Source: REEP01 sp964517265
GTDB lineage: Bacteria; Pseudomonadota; Alphaproteobacteria; Rhodospirillales; Defluviicoccaceae
Reading direction: 5' to 3'
Length of the DNA stretch: 55,521 nucleotides
NCBI GenBank assembly: GCA_964517265.1
Contig: CAZFBS010000017.1
Span: forward strand, 1-55,521
This document shows positions 35,082 through 43,320 of the stretch, in pieces; positions within the stretch are counted from its first letter, which is position 1, and each line of letters starts with the position of its first letter. The position numbers and the translations under genes were made by a program. The notes under the pieces are model-generated. The model was not told the DNA's origin and ran no database searches. It worked only from the letters and a program-made list of their open reading frames with translations.

Positions 35082-37640
35082 TCACTGCGCGATTGCATCC
35101 TCGGAACGCCCAGCCCGTTTGTTGGTGAGCACGAGAATGGCCGGCAAGACCAGCAAGGTGCAAGCGACGCTGGCGGCGATGGCAATCGTCAACAGTACGC
35201 CCATGCTCGCCGTTCCAGGATGATTCGATAAGGCGAGACTGCCGAACGAGGCCATCGTGGTGAGTGCGCTGAAGGTAACGGCCCGCGGAGTGCTGGTGGA
35301 GAGCGCGCCCGCATCTCCGCCCTGTTTCCGCTCGCGAATGACGATGTGCAGGCTGCCGGCAACGCCGAGCCCGAACAACAGTGGTAGAACGATGACGTTG
35401 GCGAAGTTGAACGGCATGCCAATCAAGACGGCTGCGGCCATAGTAAAAACCCCTGCTAGAACAAGAGGAACAAAGACAAGCAGAGTGTACTTGATGCTGC
35501 GCAAGAGAACGAGAAGCATCACGGAGATGGCAATGCCGGCGATCACGGCAGCCTGCAGAAAAGCACCCACGACGGCTCGACCTGCTTCGTAAATCGATAC
35601 GGGCGTGCCCGTCGCGTTGGGCATAATTTCTTGAATACTTGTTACGAATCGACGAATGGCGTCTTTTTCAAGATAAAGGTTTTCCTTCGGAAAGATGTCA
35701 ATTCGCGCCCTGCCGTCCGCGGCGATCCACTGCTCGCGCAGGACGGGCGGGAGTGTCTCCAGGCTGATAGCCTCGGCCCGAAGGGACTGACGAAGATTGT
35801 CCATTTCCTGAGGCAGCCCCCCCAACAGCCGGAAGTGAAGCTGGTCCAGAATATCAGGATTGAATGCGCTCTGATTGATCAGGGTGTCCAATGCGATCAC
35901 AAGACGTACTGCTGCTCGGCCGGTCGCGTCCTGTGAGGTGGCGGCAAGATCTTGCAGCGCGTCGCGAAGCGGATCAAAGGCTGCGATGACCTCAGCCGTG
36001 GCAGGAGCATTGTTCTGCGGCGCCATCAAGGCCGGCTCGATCAGGAATGCCATATCGGCAATAATGTCCAGCTTCTGCTCCTGATCGGCGGGCACGAAAC
36101 TGAGGGCGGTTCGTGTGCTATGGACGCTCTCGATGCCTTTGGCCTGCTCCGCCAGCTGTGCAGCCTCCGTCAGATCGTCGGCCAGTACTGTAATGGCATA
36201 GGCAGTGGTGGGATCGTCTGCCAGCAGATCGAGCAAGGTCGCTACCGACTCGCTGTCCGGGTCTTTCAGGTGCAGCGGATCGAAATCAAACCGTGCTTGT
36301 GGCGCTAGGGCAAGCCCAGCTACTCCCAGCAGAACCGCGATGCCGAACACCAGAGCGGCATGTCGCCGAACCCATGGCGCAAACGTGGCCCGTCGGGTGG
36401 TTTCCCAGGAAACGGGATGCCGAAACTGCGGCTTCACCAGAGTCATTATGGCCGGCATGAGCAGGTAGGTGGAGATCAATGCAATGAACATCCCGCAGCC
36501 AGCAATCAACCCGAGCTCGGCCAATCCGACATATTGGGTCGGCAGGAACGAGAAGAAGCTGATGGATGCGGCGATTGCGGTCAGCGCGAGTGCGCCGCCG
36601 ACGCTGACCGCCGCTTCGCGCAAGCTTTCGTTGTGGTTCGGCTGTTTCTCGCAGCATTCGCGAAAACGCAAGGCATAGTGAATTCCGAAGTCGACGCCAA
36701 GTCCGATGAACAGGACGGCAAACGCCACGGAAATCAGATTCAGAGTACCGACCATGCCGATACCGAGCGCGGCCGTGAGGGTCAAGCCGACCAGCAACGT
36801 GATCAGGCAACTCAGGGTCTGCCTTGGCGATCGGAAGCACACGATCAGGAGCGTGACCACGAGCATCAGCGAAACGGCGCTGGCCACACCCATCCCGACG
36901 GTGACGCTGGCCAGTTCCTCGTGATTGATGGCTATAGGACCAGTCAGACGGACCCGCACGCCCTGTTCCTGATCAAGTCCGAGTTCATCTGCAATCTGAC
37001 GCAAGGTGGCGATTGCCTGCTCGGCGGGACGCAGCGCACCCGGATTCACGGCAGGCGTCACGAGAATGATCCGGCGCAGCCGCTCCTCGGTAATATCTCC
37101 GCTCATCAAGCGTCGCCATGAAAGCTCTGCTGGCTGATTCTCCGCCTGTGCCGCGGCCACATCAGAAACCTCTGTCAGCAACAGAGCGATGTCCACCGGC
37201 GGATCCTGCTCCGAATTGGTGGTTTGGCTCGCCACCAGTTGCAGCATCTCGAACAAGCCGCGCAGGCTTGGATCGCGCCACAAAGCTCCAAGAAACGGCT
37301 GCGCGAGTGCGATCCTGTCGCTCAACCGCTCCAGGGTGTCCACGGACAGGAAGAGCAGACCGTTCCGGCGAAAGAACTCGTTCCCTTGCAGATAGGAGAC
37401 AGAGGTGAATCGTTCGGGTTCCAGCTTCAGGCGCGCTTCCAAAGCCGCCGCTGCTTTGTCTGCGCGTTCGGCGGTATTGCCTTCAACAACGACTACCAAC
37501 CCTGAGCGCTGGGGAAACTCCTGAGCCAGCTCGCGTGACAGTTGACGGAATGGAAGTCGCTCCGACAACATGTCTTCGGTCGCCGTGTTCATGCTGAAGT
37601 TCTGCACGAAGAACACGGCGGCAGCGACCGTCAATATCAT
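35082..37640 (-). CDS. hpnN: Hopanoid RND exporter HpnN
   Basis: RND-superfamily transporter that carries hopanoids toward the outer membrane; 852 aa from ATG 37640. Two RND halves are seen, with sterol-sensing-like blocks AVLFIGLGVDFGIHYALRFRE and, in the second half, VIVLPLLFGLGVAGSLHIVIRE (each about 20 residues), plus two large periplasmic loops. The chosen ATG falls inside the first membrane helix. The same frame is open back to a TAG at 37787-37785 and would add a sensible N-terminus (RRLLLGATDFAQRFAGLVTA), but no ATG, GTG or TTG occurs there; an ATA at 37721 follows an AGGGA. Confidence 0.9.
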   Translation of the reverse strand: MILTVAAAVFFVQNFSMNTATEDMLSERLPFRQLSRELAQEFPQRSGLVVVVEGNTAERADKAAAALEARLKLEPERFTSVSYLQGNEFFRRNGLLFLSVDTLERLSDRIALAQPFLGALWRDPSLRGLFEMLQLVASQTTNSEQDPPVDIALLLTEVSDVAAAQAENQPAELSWRRLMSGDITEERLRRIILVTPAVNPGALRPAEQAIATLRQIADELGLDQEQGVRVRLTGPIAINHEELASVTVGMGVASAVSLMLVVTLLIVCFRSPRQTLSCLITLLVGLTLTAALGIGMVGTLNLISVAFAVLFIGLGVDFGIHYALRFRECCEKQPNHNESLREAAVSVGGALALTAIAASISFFSFLPTQYVGLAELGLIAGCGMFIALISTYLLMPAIMTLVKPQFRHPVSWETTRRATFAPWVRRHAALVFGIAVLLGVAGLALAPQARFDFDPLHLKDPDSESVATLLDLLADDPTTAYAITVLADDLTEAAQLAEQAKGIESVHSTRTALSFVPADQEQKLDIIADMAFLIEPALMAPQNNAPATAEVIAAFDPLRDALQDLAATSQDATGRAAVRLVIALDTLINQSAFNPDILDQLHFRLLGGLPQEMDNLRQSLRAEAISLETLPPVLREQWIAADGRARIDIFPKENLYLEKDAIRRFVTSIQEIMPNATGTPVSIYEAGRAVVGAFLQAAVIAGIAISVMLLVLLRSIKYTLLVFVPLVLAGVFTMAAAVLIGMPFNFANVIVLPLLFGLGVAGSLHIVIRERKQGGDAGALSTSTPRAVTFSALTTMASFGSLALSNHPGTASMGVLLTIAIAASVACTLLVLPAILVLTNKRAGRSEDAIAQ

Positions 37641-37898
37641 CGCTGCTGCCGTGACAAGGCCAGCGAACCGCTGTGCAAAATCGGTGGCTCCAAGGAGAAG
37701 CCGGCGAAAGAGAGTAGATATGGGCTGGCGTCCCTGGCTGACGGAGAAATTTCCGGTCCGGTTGGCGGGGTGCTCCTTCGTGCTCTATGCGGGTTCACAG
37801 AAGAGGGAAGGAGGACCGCTACCTCTGCAGCAGCGCTGTCCTGGCTGGGGATGAGATAGCAACACGTGCTTCCCCAGGGCCTACGTGGAGGATGACGA

Positions 37899-38075
37899 CT
37901 ACTTCGGCTCCAGCACTTGACGCCCGCGGTACATGCCCGTTGACGGGTCGATATGATGCGGCCGTCGCAATTCACCCGACGTTTTGTCTTCCACGTAGGT
38001 CGGCGTCTCCAACTTGTGGTGCGAACGTCTCATCCCGCGACGGGATTGCGACGTTTTCTTTTTTGGCACGGCCAT
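37899..38075 (-). CDS. rpmF: 50S ribosomal protein L32
   Basis: A 58-aa ribosomal protein, start ATG 38075, stop TAG 37901-37899. The N-terminus MAVPKKKTSQSRRGMRRSHH is the L32 signature, followed by PTYVEDKTSGELRRPHHIDP and a GMYRGRQVL C-terminal stretch. AAGGAG lies about 12 bases upstream of the start. The zinc-binding cysteines of some L32 proteins are absent, the usual alphaproteobacterial C-minus form. It lies between hisI (divergent) and hpnN (same strand, downstream). Confidence 0.97.
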   Translation of the reverse strand: MAVPKKKTSQSRRGMRRSHHKLETPTYVEDKTSGELRRPHHIDPSTGMYRGRQVLEPK

Positions 38076-38154
38076 GGCAGATCTCGCTCCTTCTCAATTT
38101 CGTTGATGCGGCACTCGGACCAAAACCGGAAAGCGCACGCTTGGCAGCGCTCAC

Positions 38155-38183
38155 GTATAATTGACGGCGGCGGTTCGCCCAAA
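38155..38183 (-). promoter_or_regulatory. Possible promoter for rpmF
   Basis: On the minus strand TTTGGG (38183-38178), a 17-base spacer and TTATAC (38160-38155) lie about 80 bases before rpmF. The -10 match is fair and the -35 weak. It overlaps the opposing hisI promoter candidate almost completely. Confidence 0.35.
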
Positions 38184-38189
38184 CAAAAT
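38161..38189 (+). promoter_or_regulatory. Possible promoter for hisI
   Basis: TTGACG, 17-base spacer, CAAAAT, about 130 bases before the hisI start. The -35 is 5 of 6 to consensus, the -10 is 4 of 6. It faces the rpmF promoter candidate on the other strand and shares its bases. Confidence 0.4.
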
Positions 38190-38318
38190 TCGGCCGGCGG
38201 GTTGCGCCGGGGGCAAGGCAGTGAGATATGTCGCTCGGCAGGGACGGCAAGAGCATCCCTGATCAGAAGCGTAACCGGCCGAATTGCTGCTGGTTTGAGA
38301 TCAAGGAAGGGAATGCCA

Positions 38319-38786
38319 ATGTTTGCACAGCGCGTCAGCGTTGAGCAGGTGGAAGAGGGCGCGGAACTGGCCCCGAAGTTCGATGGCGACGGGTTGATTC
38401 CGGTGGTGACCACAGACGCCGATTCTGGCGAGGTTCTCATGCACGCGTACATGAACGCAGAGGCGTTAAAGAGCACCATCGCGCATGGCGAAGCATTCTA
38501 TTGGAGCCGCAGTCGCCAATGCCTATGGCACAAGGGCGCCACCAGCGGCCTTATACAAAAGGTCGTCGAGATGCGCATTGACGACGATCAGGATGCGATC
38601 TGGTTGCGGGTAAAGGTGGAAGGCGATGCCAGCTGTCACGTCGGCTATCGCTCCTGCTTCTACCGTTCGGTTCCATTGAAGGGGCAGTCCGATTCTGATC
38701 CACTCACACTGAGCTTTGAAGAAACGGCGAAGACGTTCGATCCGCTCGCAGTTTACGGCGATGCGCCCAATCCGACCCGCTTGTGA
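38319..38786 (+). CDS. hisI: Phosphoribosyl-AMP cyclohydrolase
   Basis: Zinc enzyme of histidine synthesis, opens the adenine ring of phosphoribosyl-AMP; 155 aa. ATG 38319 is 8 bases after AAGGAAGG; ATG 38313 is too close to it. Motifs: GEVLMHAYMNAEALKSTI, GEAFYWSRSRQCLWHKGATSG, and the metal-binding DDDQDAIWL with the later CHVGYRSCFYR. The monofunctional form (no HisE domain) is usual in this class. It is away from other his genes and converges on hpnM with 7 bases between stops. Confidence 0.96.
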   Translation: MFAQRVSVEQVEEGAELAPKFDGDGLIPVVTTDADSGEVLMHAYMNAEALKSTIAHGEAFYWSRSRQCLWHKGATSGLIQKVVEMRIDDDQDAIWLRVKVEGDASCHVGYRSCFYRSVPLKGQSDSDPLTLSFEETAKTFDPLAVYGDAPNPTRL

Positions 38787-38793
38787 ACACAGC

Positions 38794-39483
38794 TTATTCT
38801 TTTAGAAGGTCTTCTGCTTGCTGCTCAAGGCGCTGCGCCAGCACTTCAGGCCCTGAGCGCGTGACGATGCTTCGATAGTCCGAGCGGCGAACCGCCATCT
38901 CGCTCACGCCCTTATGGATGACGTCAACGATCCTGGGGGGGGTGGTTTCGGTGCTGACGACGTATGTGATGGGCACCGACTCGCCGGCAGGCCTGACGAT
39001 GATGGTGTCAACAAGCGTCAAATCCCGTGGCCCGGTTCTTTGCTCGACGATATCGAGACGCTGGCCAGTGTATTCGGAGAATCGCGAGGCATAGGTTGCC
39101 ACGCTGTAGCGGGTGAATGCCTGCTTCATTTCTGCCTGTTCGGCCGGTGTCGCGCGTGCCCAGGCCGGTCCCGTCGCCACCTCAATCATCCGCTCGAAGT
39201 TGAAGGCTTGTTGCAGGGCTGGCTCAAGCCTCTCATAGCGCTGCTCGGCCGACAGGGTGTCTGACTGCTCCCAAACGTTCAGCAACGCCTCCTGCATTGC
39301 GGCTACCACGTCGCGAGGAGCTTGTGCGGCAGCGACGGCGGCCGATGAAATGCTCGTGAACAGCAGGATCGCGCCTGCCAACATGCCAAGGCTGACCCTT
39401 GGCAGGGCTGCAAAACAGTTGGTCCTGCTCCAGCGAGCAGACCAGTGCCGCAAGAAAAGAGCGACGGGAGTAGGTGTGGACAA
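38794..39483 (-). CDS. hpnM: HpnM-type Mla/Ttg2D-family periplasmic protein
   Basis: MlaC-fold (Ttg2D) lipid-binding periplasmic protein of the hopanoid-associated HpnM type, 229 aa. TTG 39483 is favoured: GGAGG at 39498-39494 sits 10 bases upstream; a frame to 39624 is longer but lacks a site. A basic N-terminus and a hydrophobic signal (LGMLAGAILLFTSISSAAVAAA) precede the domain: PALQQAFNFERMIEVATGPAW, MKQAFTRYSVATYASRFSEY. It may pass lipid for HpnN, but that is inference. It is detached from hpnN by rpmF and hisI. Confidence 0.88.
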   Translation of the reverse strand: MSTPTPVALFLRHWSARWSRTNCFAALPRVSLGMLAGAILLFTSISSAAVAAAQAPRDVVAAMQEALLNVWEQSDTLSAEQRYERLEPALQQAFNFERMIEVATGPAWARATPAEQAEMKQAFTRYSVATYASRFSEYTGQRLDIVEQRTGPRDLTLVDTIIVRPAGESVPITYVVSTETTPPRIVDVIHKGVSEMAVRRSDYRSIVTRSGPEVLAQRLEQQAEDLLKE

Positions 39484-40323
39484 GGTTAGACGTCCTCCGT
39501 GATGGGGCACGACTGCCGCCATGGGCAGCCAGCCAAGATCATGAGGCGGGAGTTGCCACCCGCGAGCGACCATGAGGTATAATGATCCGCTGCTGGAGGC
39601 AATATCGCAAGCCGAACCCAACAATATGGTGCGACCGTGGTGGTAAAGGGGGGATGTGTCAGCTCCACTTTCTCAGAAAGCCGTGAGCGTCTCATTCGTG
39701 GTCCCCGTTATCATCCGCTGAACCACCAGTCCCCGCAGCAGGTAACGTCTGGAAACGCAAGCGCGAGGAAACGACATCAAAAAGCCTGTGTTGAGCTTAA
39801 AAATATATATGGAGCAACGGACTCGGAGGAAATGTAATACAATAACAATTTCTGGAATGCCCCCAAATTCTAAGCTGATGGATAAAATTGTCTACGGAAG
39901 CAGATCCGTGCACTGCTGTTCGCTCTACTCTGATCTCTGATAGAATTTTTCTGGGGGTGTGCTTGTGAATCAGCGAGAGGTGCTGTCGGATTCCTGAGAT
40001 TTTGTTGATGCCTCTTGACAGATGCAGCCCAGGACTCTATGTTGAAGGACAAATGGAGAGAGTCCGGTGCCAACAGTGGGTCGGAACTTGCGTGCTGTCG
40101 TTCGTATGGGCAGTGCTCGCGGCTTCGGGCGAAGCGCGAGAGAAAATGGCCGAAGATTTGCTTGCGACATCAGGCCGGGCAAGCTGTGCGGGATTTAGGC
40201 GGGTCGGGAGAGCGCAGCGCTGATGTCGTCTTCGGTAGGTATATGAGGAAAACGTATGCGCCGGGCGGGCCGGTTGAAAGCATGGCCGTTCGGGCGTCAT
40301 GACGGATAAGGGAGTGGTGGACA
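39484..40323. other. 840-base non-coding region before rpoH
   Basis: No frame here is convincing. The segment 39790-39960 is clearly more AT-rich than its surroundings. TTGCCA (39553-39558) and a perfect TATAAT (39578-39583) occur with a long 19-base spacer on the plus strand and might drive an unannotated RNA. The better promoter at 40015 gives rpoH a leader of about 270 bases. Confidence 0.5.
40015..40043 (+). promoter_or_regulatory. sigma70-type promoter for rpoH
   Basis: TTGACA, 17-base spacer, TATGTT. The -35 is perfect and the -10 keeps T, A and final T. The start would be near 40050. CTTG at 40014 and the CTATGTTG region also partly resemble an alphaproteobacterial heat-shock promoter, so autoregulation is conceivable. 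Confidence 0.6.
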
Positions 40324-41211
40324 ATGGCTTCTATGAATTTGCCCGCGGTTCCAATGGAAAGTGGGCTATCGCGTTACTTTCGAGAGATCTGGTCGTTCCC
40401 CGTGCTGACTGACACTGAGGAACGGGCGCTCGCCGAGCGGTGGCGGGACTCTGGTGACGTCGAGGCGGCCCACAAGTTGGTCACCAGCCACCTTCGTCTG
40501 GTGGCAAAGATCGCGATGGGCTATCGTGGCTATGGGATTCCGGTGTCCGATCTTATTGCCGAAGGGAACATCGGCTTGATGAAGGCGGTCAAGAAGTTTG
40601 AGCCGGAGCGGGGATTCCGGCTGTCCACGTACGCGATGTGGTGGATTCGCGCCGCGATCACGGAATACATCCTGAGATCATGGTCGATGGTCAAGATGGG
40701 CACGCTGGCGACACAGAAGAAGCTTTTCTTCAGCCTGCGCCGGATCAAACGCCAGTTGAACATTATCGATACCGGTGAACTCGAGCCGGAGCACGCCACC
40801 GAATTGGCCGAGCATCTGGATGTTTCGGAACGGGACGTCATCGAAATGAACCGGCGGTTGGCGGTTCGGGATCTGTCGCTGAACGCGCCGATGAGCCGAG
40901 AGAGGGATGAAGGGGCGGAGTTTCAGGACTCGCTTATCGATGAATCGCCTTCGCCGGAGAGTTTGACTGCTGAACATCAGGAATCGAGCTATCGGCGATC
41001 GCTTGTTCGCCAAGCGATGGGCGGACTGCCGGCTCGCGAACGGCACATTCTGGCGGAGCGGTGGCTGGCTGATGAGCCCAAGACGCTGGAGGAGTTGGGC
41101 TCTGTCTATGGCATCAGCCGGGAAAGGGTGCGTCAGCTGGAAGCACGAGCGCTGGATAAAGTTCGGCGCGCGGTGACCGCAACTGTCTCGCCGGCGGTCG
41201 TCCCTGCTTGA
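40324..41211 (+). CDS. rpoH: RNA polymerase sigma-32 factor RpoH
   Basis: Heat-shock sigma factor, 295 aa. Region 2 has HLRLVAKIAMGYRGYGIP and LIAEGNIGLMKAVKKFEPERGFRLSTYAMWWIRAAI (quoted in part), the RpoH box QKKLFFSLR lies at 131-139, and region 4 ends with LGSVYGISRERVRQLEARAL. GGGAGTGG precedes the ATG. The long leader might hold a thermosensing structure, but no clear pairing of the start site was worked out. Multiple rpoH copies are common in alphaproteobacteria, so it may be one of two. Confidence 0.94.
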   Translation: MASMNLPAVPMESGLSRYFREIWSFPVLTDTEERALAERWRDSGDVEAAHKLVTSHLRLVAKIAMGYRGYGIPVSDLIAEGNIGLMKAVKKFEPERGFRLSTYAMWWIRAAITEYILRSWSMVKMGTLATQKKLFFSLRRIKRQLNIIDTGELEPEHATELAEHLDVSERDVIEMNRRLAVRDLSLNAPMSRERDEGAEFQDSLIDESPSPESLTAEHQESSYRRSLVRQAMGGLPARERHILAERWLADEPKTLEELGSVYGISRERVRQLEARALDKVRRAVTATVSPAVVPA

Positions 41212-41378
41212 ATGAAACCCAACCGAGTCGCTGCGCGCCGAGGCGCGAGGACGAGCGAGGGGCGGAATTTGTTTCCGGGTCGCGTCCCGGCCCGGATGCC
41301 CTTCTTGGAAAAGTTATTTTCCTCGAAGCGCTTCCATCAGTCTCCTTCCGAGTTGCCGTCGGGTGATTAAGAGGCGCG

Positions 41379-42149
41379 ATGGTCGTGCTGTTCACCGACT
41401 TTGGCCTCACCGGGCCGTATATCGGCCAAATGGCAGCCGTCCTTCGGCGCCATCTGTCTTCGGAAATGGCGGTAGTCGACCTGCTCGCCGACGCGCCCTC
41501 CTGCAACCCGAAGGCAGCATCATATCTTCTTGCTGCATTCACAGGTGTGTTTCCTCCCGGATCCGTTTTTCTTTGTGTCGTCGACCCGGGAGTGGGGGGA
41601 CCACGGCGGCCCTGTATCGTCCGAGCGGACGACCGTTGGTACATCGGTCCTGATAACGGTTTGTTCGAGCATATCATCCGCCGATCGGCGACAACACCTT
41701 CGTTTTGGTACATCATCTGGAAGCCGCGACACCTGTCGAGCAGCTTTCATGGGCGCGATTTGTTTGCTCCTCTGGCGGCGCTGGTCGCCCGCGATCAGAT
41801 CCCGCCACGCTCGGAATTTGCTGTGGAATTTTCTGTCACCGATCGCTGTGTGGTGGATTGGCCCGATGATCTCGCCGAGGTGGTTTATGTCGACACATTC
41901 GGCAATGCTATAACGGGCGTTCGCGCCGCCACCGTTGCCGCGCAATCGACACTCGGCATCGGGGGATGTGCCGTCGCCGCAGCGCCGACGTTCATGGACG
42001 TTTCGCCCGGTCAGGCATTCTGGTACGCGAACTCTAACGGGTTGATCGAGATCGCCGTCAATCGTGGCCGCGCGGCAGAGGAGTTCTTCTTGAATATCGG
42101 AAGTCCGGTTTTCATCTCTTCATCCGAGGGGTCCGATGAAGGCGGATGA
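41379..42149 (+). CDS. SAM hydrolase-type (DUF62) protein
   Basis: Member of the SAM-dependent halogenase / SAM hydroxide adenosyltransferase family, 256 aa. Most members hydrolyse S-adenosylmethionine to adenosine and methionine. Motifs: VVLFTDFGLTGPYIGQM at the N-terminus, VVDPGVGGPRRPC, SSFHGRDLFAPLAA, VYVDTFGNAI and NSNGLIEIAVNRG. The chlorinase/fluorinase specificity loop is not evident. A 167-base gap separates it from rpoH. Confidence 0.88.
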   Translation: MVVLFTDFGLTGPYIGQMAAVLRRHLSSEMAVVDLLADAPSCNPKAASYLLAAFTGVFPPGSVFLCVVDPGVGGPRRPCIVRADDRWYIGPDNGLFEHIIRRSATTPSFWYIIWKPRHLSSSFHGRDLFAPLAALVARDQIPPRSEFAVEFSVTDRCVVDWPDDLAEVVYVDTFGNAITGVRAATVAAQSTLGIGGCAVAAAPTFMDVSPGQAFWYANSNGLIEIAVNRGRAAEEFFLNIGSPVFISSSEGSDEGG

Positions 42150-42381
42150 GTTCCACCCGCCGGTTCAGTTAAGCCGCAGGAGCGGCACATTGGTGGCGCA
42201 ATCGGTTCTTCACCCGGAAGGCCGGCAAAGCCTCAAAGGGGGCAGAGCGGCCGTTCCGTGTTGCTGGGCTGCGCTCGATCGTTCCCGCATTGCAGCACCT
42301 CAAGTTCGCATGGGAGTGCATGCCGGCCCACGCCAAAGTGCCCCCTTTTTTTATCCGGTGACATGAAGGGAGAGGTTGCAT

Positions 42382-43206
42382 ATGGTTTGCGTCCGCTTCT
42401 GGGGCGTGAGGGGAAGCATTGCGTGTCCATCGCCGAATCACGTTCGATACGGCGGCAATACCAGCTGCGTCGAGGTCGGGGCGGGGGATCACCGCTTTAT
42501 CCTTGACGCAGGGACCGGCATCCGCGAACTCGGCAAGGTATTTCTCGAAAGAGACGTTCGCACGGTTCACCTCCTTCTTACCCACACGCACTGGGACCAC
42601 ATCAACGGCTTTCCGTTCTTCAGGCCAGCCTACGATGCCCATCGTCATCTGCGGGTGATGGCAGGACACCTTCGATACCAGGGCGGTATCCAAAGCGTGC
42701 TCTCCTTGCAAATGAACCATCCCATGTTTCCGGTTCCCCTGGACGCGATGAAGGCAATCGTGGAGCTGGTTGATTTCGACGCTGGTGATGATTTTCGGCT
42801 TTATCCCGACGTGTTGATCCGGACGGCGCCGCTCAATCATCCCAACGGCGCCACCGGCTATCGCATTGAGCACAACGGTAGTGCGGTCTGCTTTGTCACC
42901 GATACCGAACACGTGCGGGATGAGCCCGACCAGAACATCCTCGGGTTGATCGAAGGTGCCGATCTGGTCATCTACGACAGCACCTATACTGAGGCTGAAT
43001 TCTCCCATCACATCGGCTGGGGCCACAGTACCTGGAATGAAGGGATGCGGCTATGCCGCGCAGCGGGTGCAAAACGCCTTGCCATTTTCCATCATGAACC
43101 CGATCATGATGATGCGTTCATGGAGCAACTCGAGAGGGAAGCAAAGGCGGAATGGGACCAGATCATCGTCGCACGAGAAGGGATGACGCTTGAACTGGAG
43201 GGATAA
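42382..43206 (+). CDS. Metallo-beta-lactamase-fold hydrolase (PDE-like)
   Basis: MBL-fold protein, 274 aa from ATG 42382 with GGGAGAGG 7 bases upstream. The N-terminus VRFWGVRGSIACPSP and YGGNTSCVEV are typical of the class resembling cyclic nucleotide phosphodiesterase/RNase Z-like hydrolases. The metal motif is THTHWDH, with later HxxG-like LNHPNGATGYRI, DTEH and a final HHEPDH. Substrate unknown. The 232 bases before it hold only a weak 77-codon frame that I do not accept. Confidence 0.85.
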   Translation: MVCVRFWGVRGSIACPSPNHVRYGGNTSCVEVGAGDHRFILDAGTGIRELGKVFLERDVRTVHLLLTHTHWDHINGFPFFRPAYDAHRHLRVMAGHLRYQGGIQSVLSLQMNHPMFPVPLDAMKAIVELVDFDAGDDFRLYPDVLIRTAPLNHPNGATGYRIEHNGSAVCFVTDTEHVRDEPDQNILGLIEGADLVIYDSTYTEAEFSHHIGWGHSTWNEGMRLCRAAGAKRLAIFHHEPDHDDAFMEQLEREAKAEWDQIIVAREGMTLELEG

Positions 43207-43320
43207 CGGGTGATGGAGGCTGCGGATCCTTGAGCCGACAACGGAGAGGAGAGCGGAACGAGGATTCGAACGTGTCGGCCGGCATCCTGTCGAGTCGGAG
43301 GTTGCACCAACGGAGTAGGC

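Noticed and set aside
39578..39583. Perfect TATAAT as promoter of a small RNA
   Set aside because: The only -35 candidate is 19 bases away and no terminator was found downstream, so I do not annotate an RNA gene.
40002..40302. Overlapping small frames in front of rpoH
   Set aside because: They overlap the promoter, are cysteine/arginine-rich without motifs and lack start signals.
42136..42366. 77-codon plus-strand frame after the SAM hydrolase-type gene
   Set aside because: It overlaps that gene by 14 bases, has no ribosome site or recognisable motif, and its composition does not look protein-like beyond the start.
43262..43271. T-loop-like GGATTCGAAC (GTTCGAATCC on the minus strand), possible tRNA
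   Set aside because: No acceptor or anticodon stems can be folded around it in 43207-43320; probably chance.
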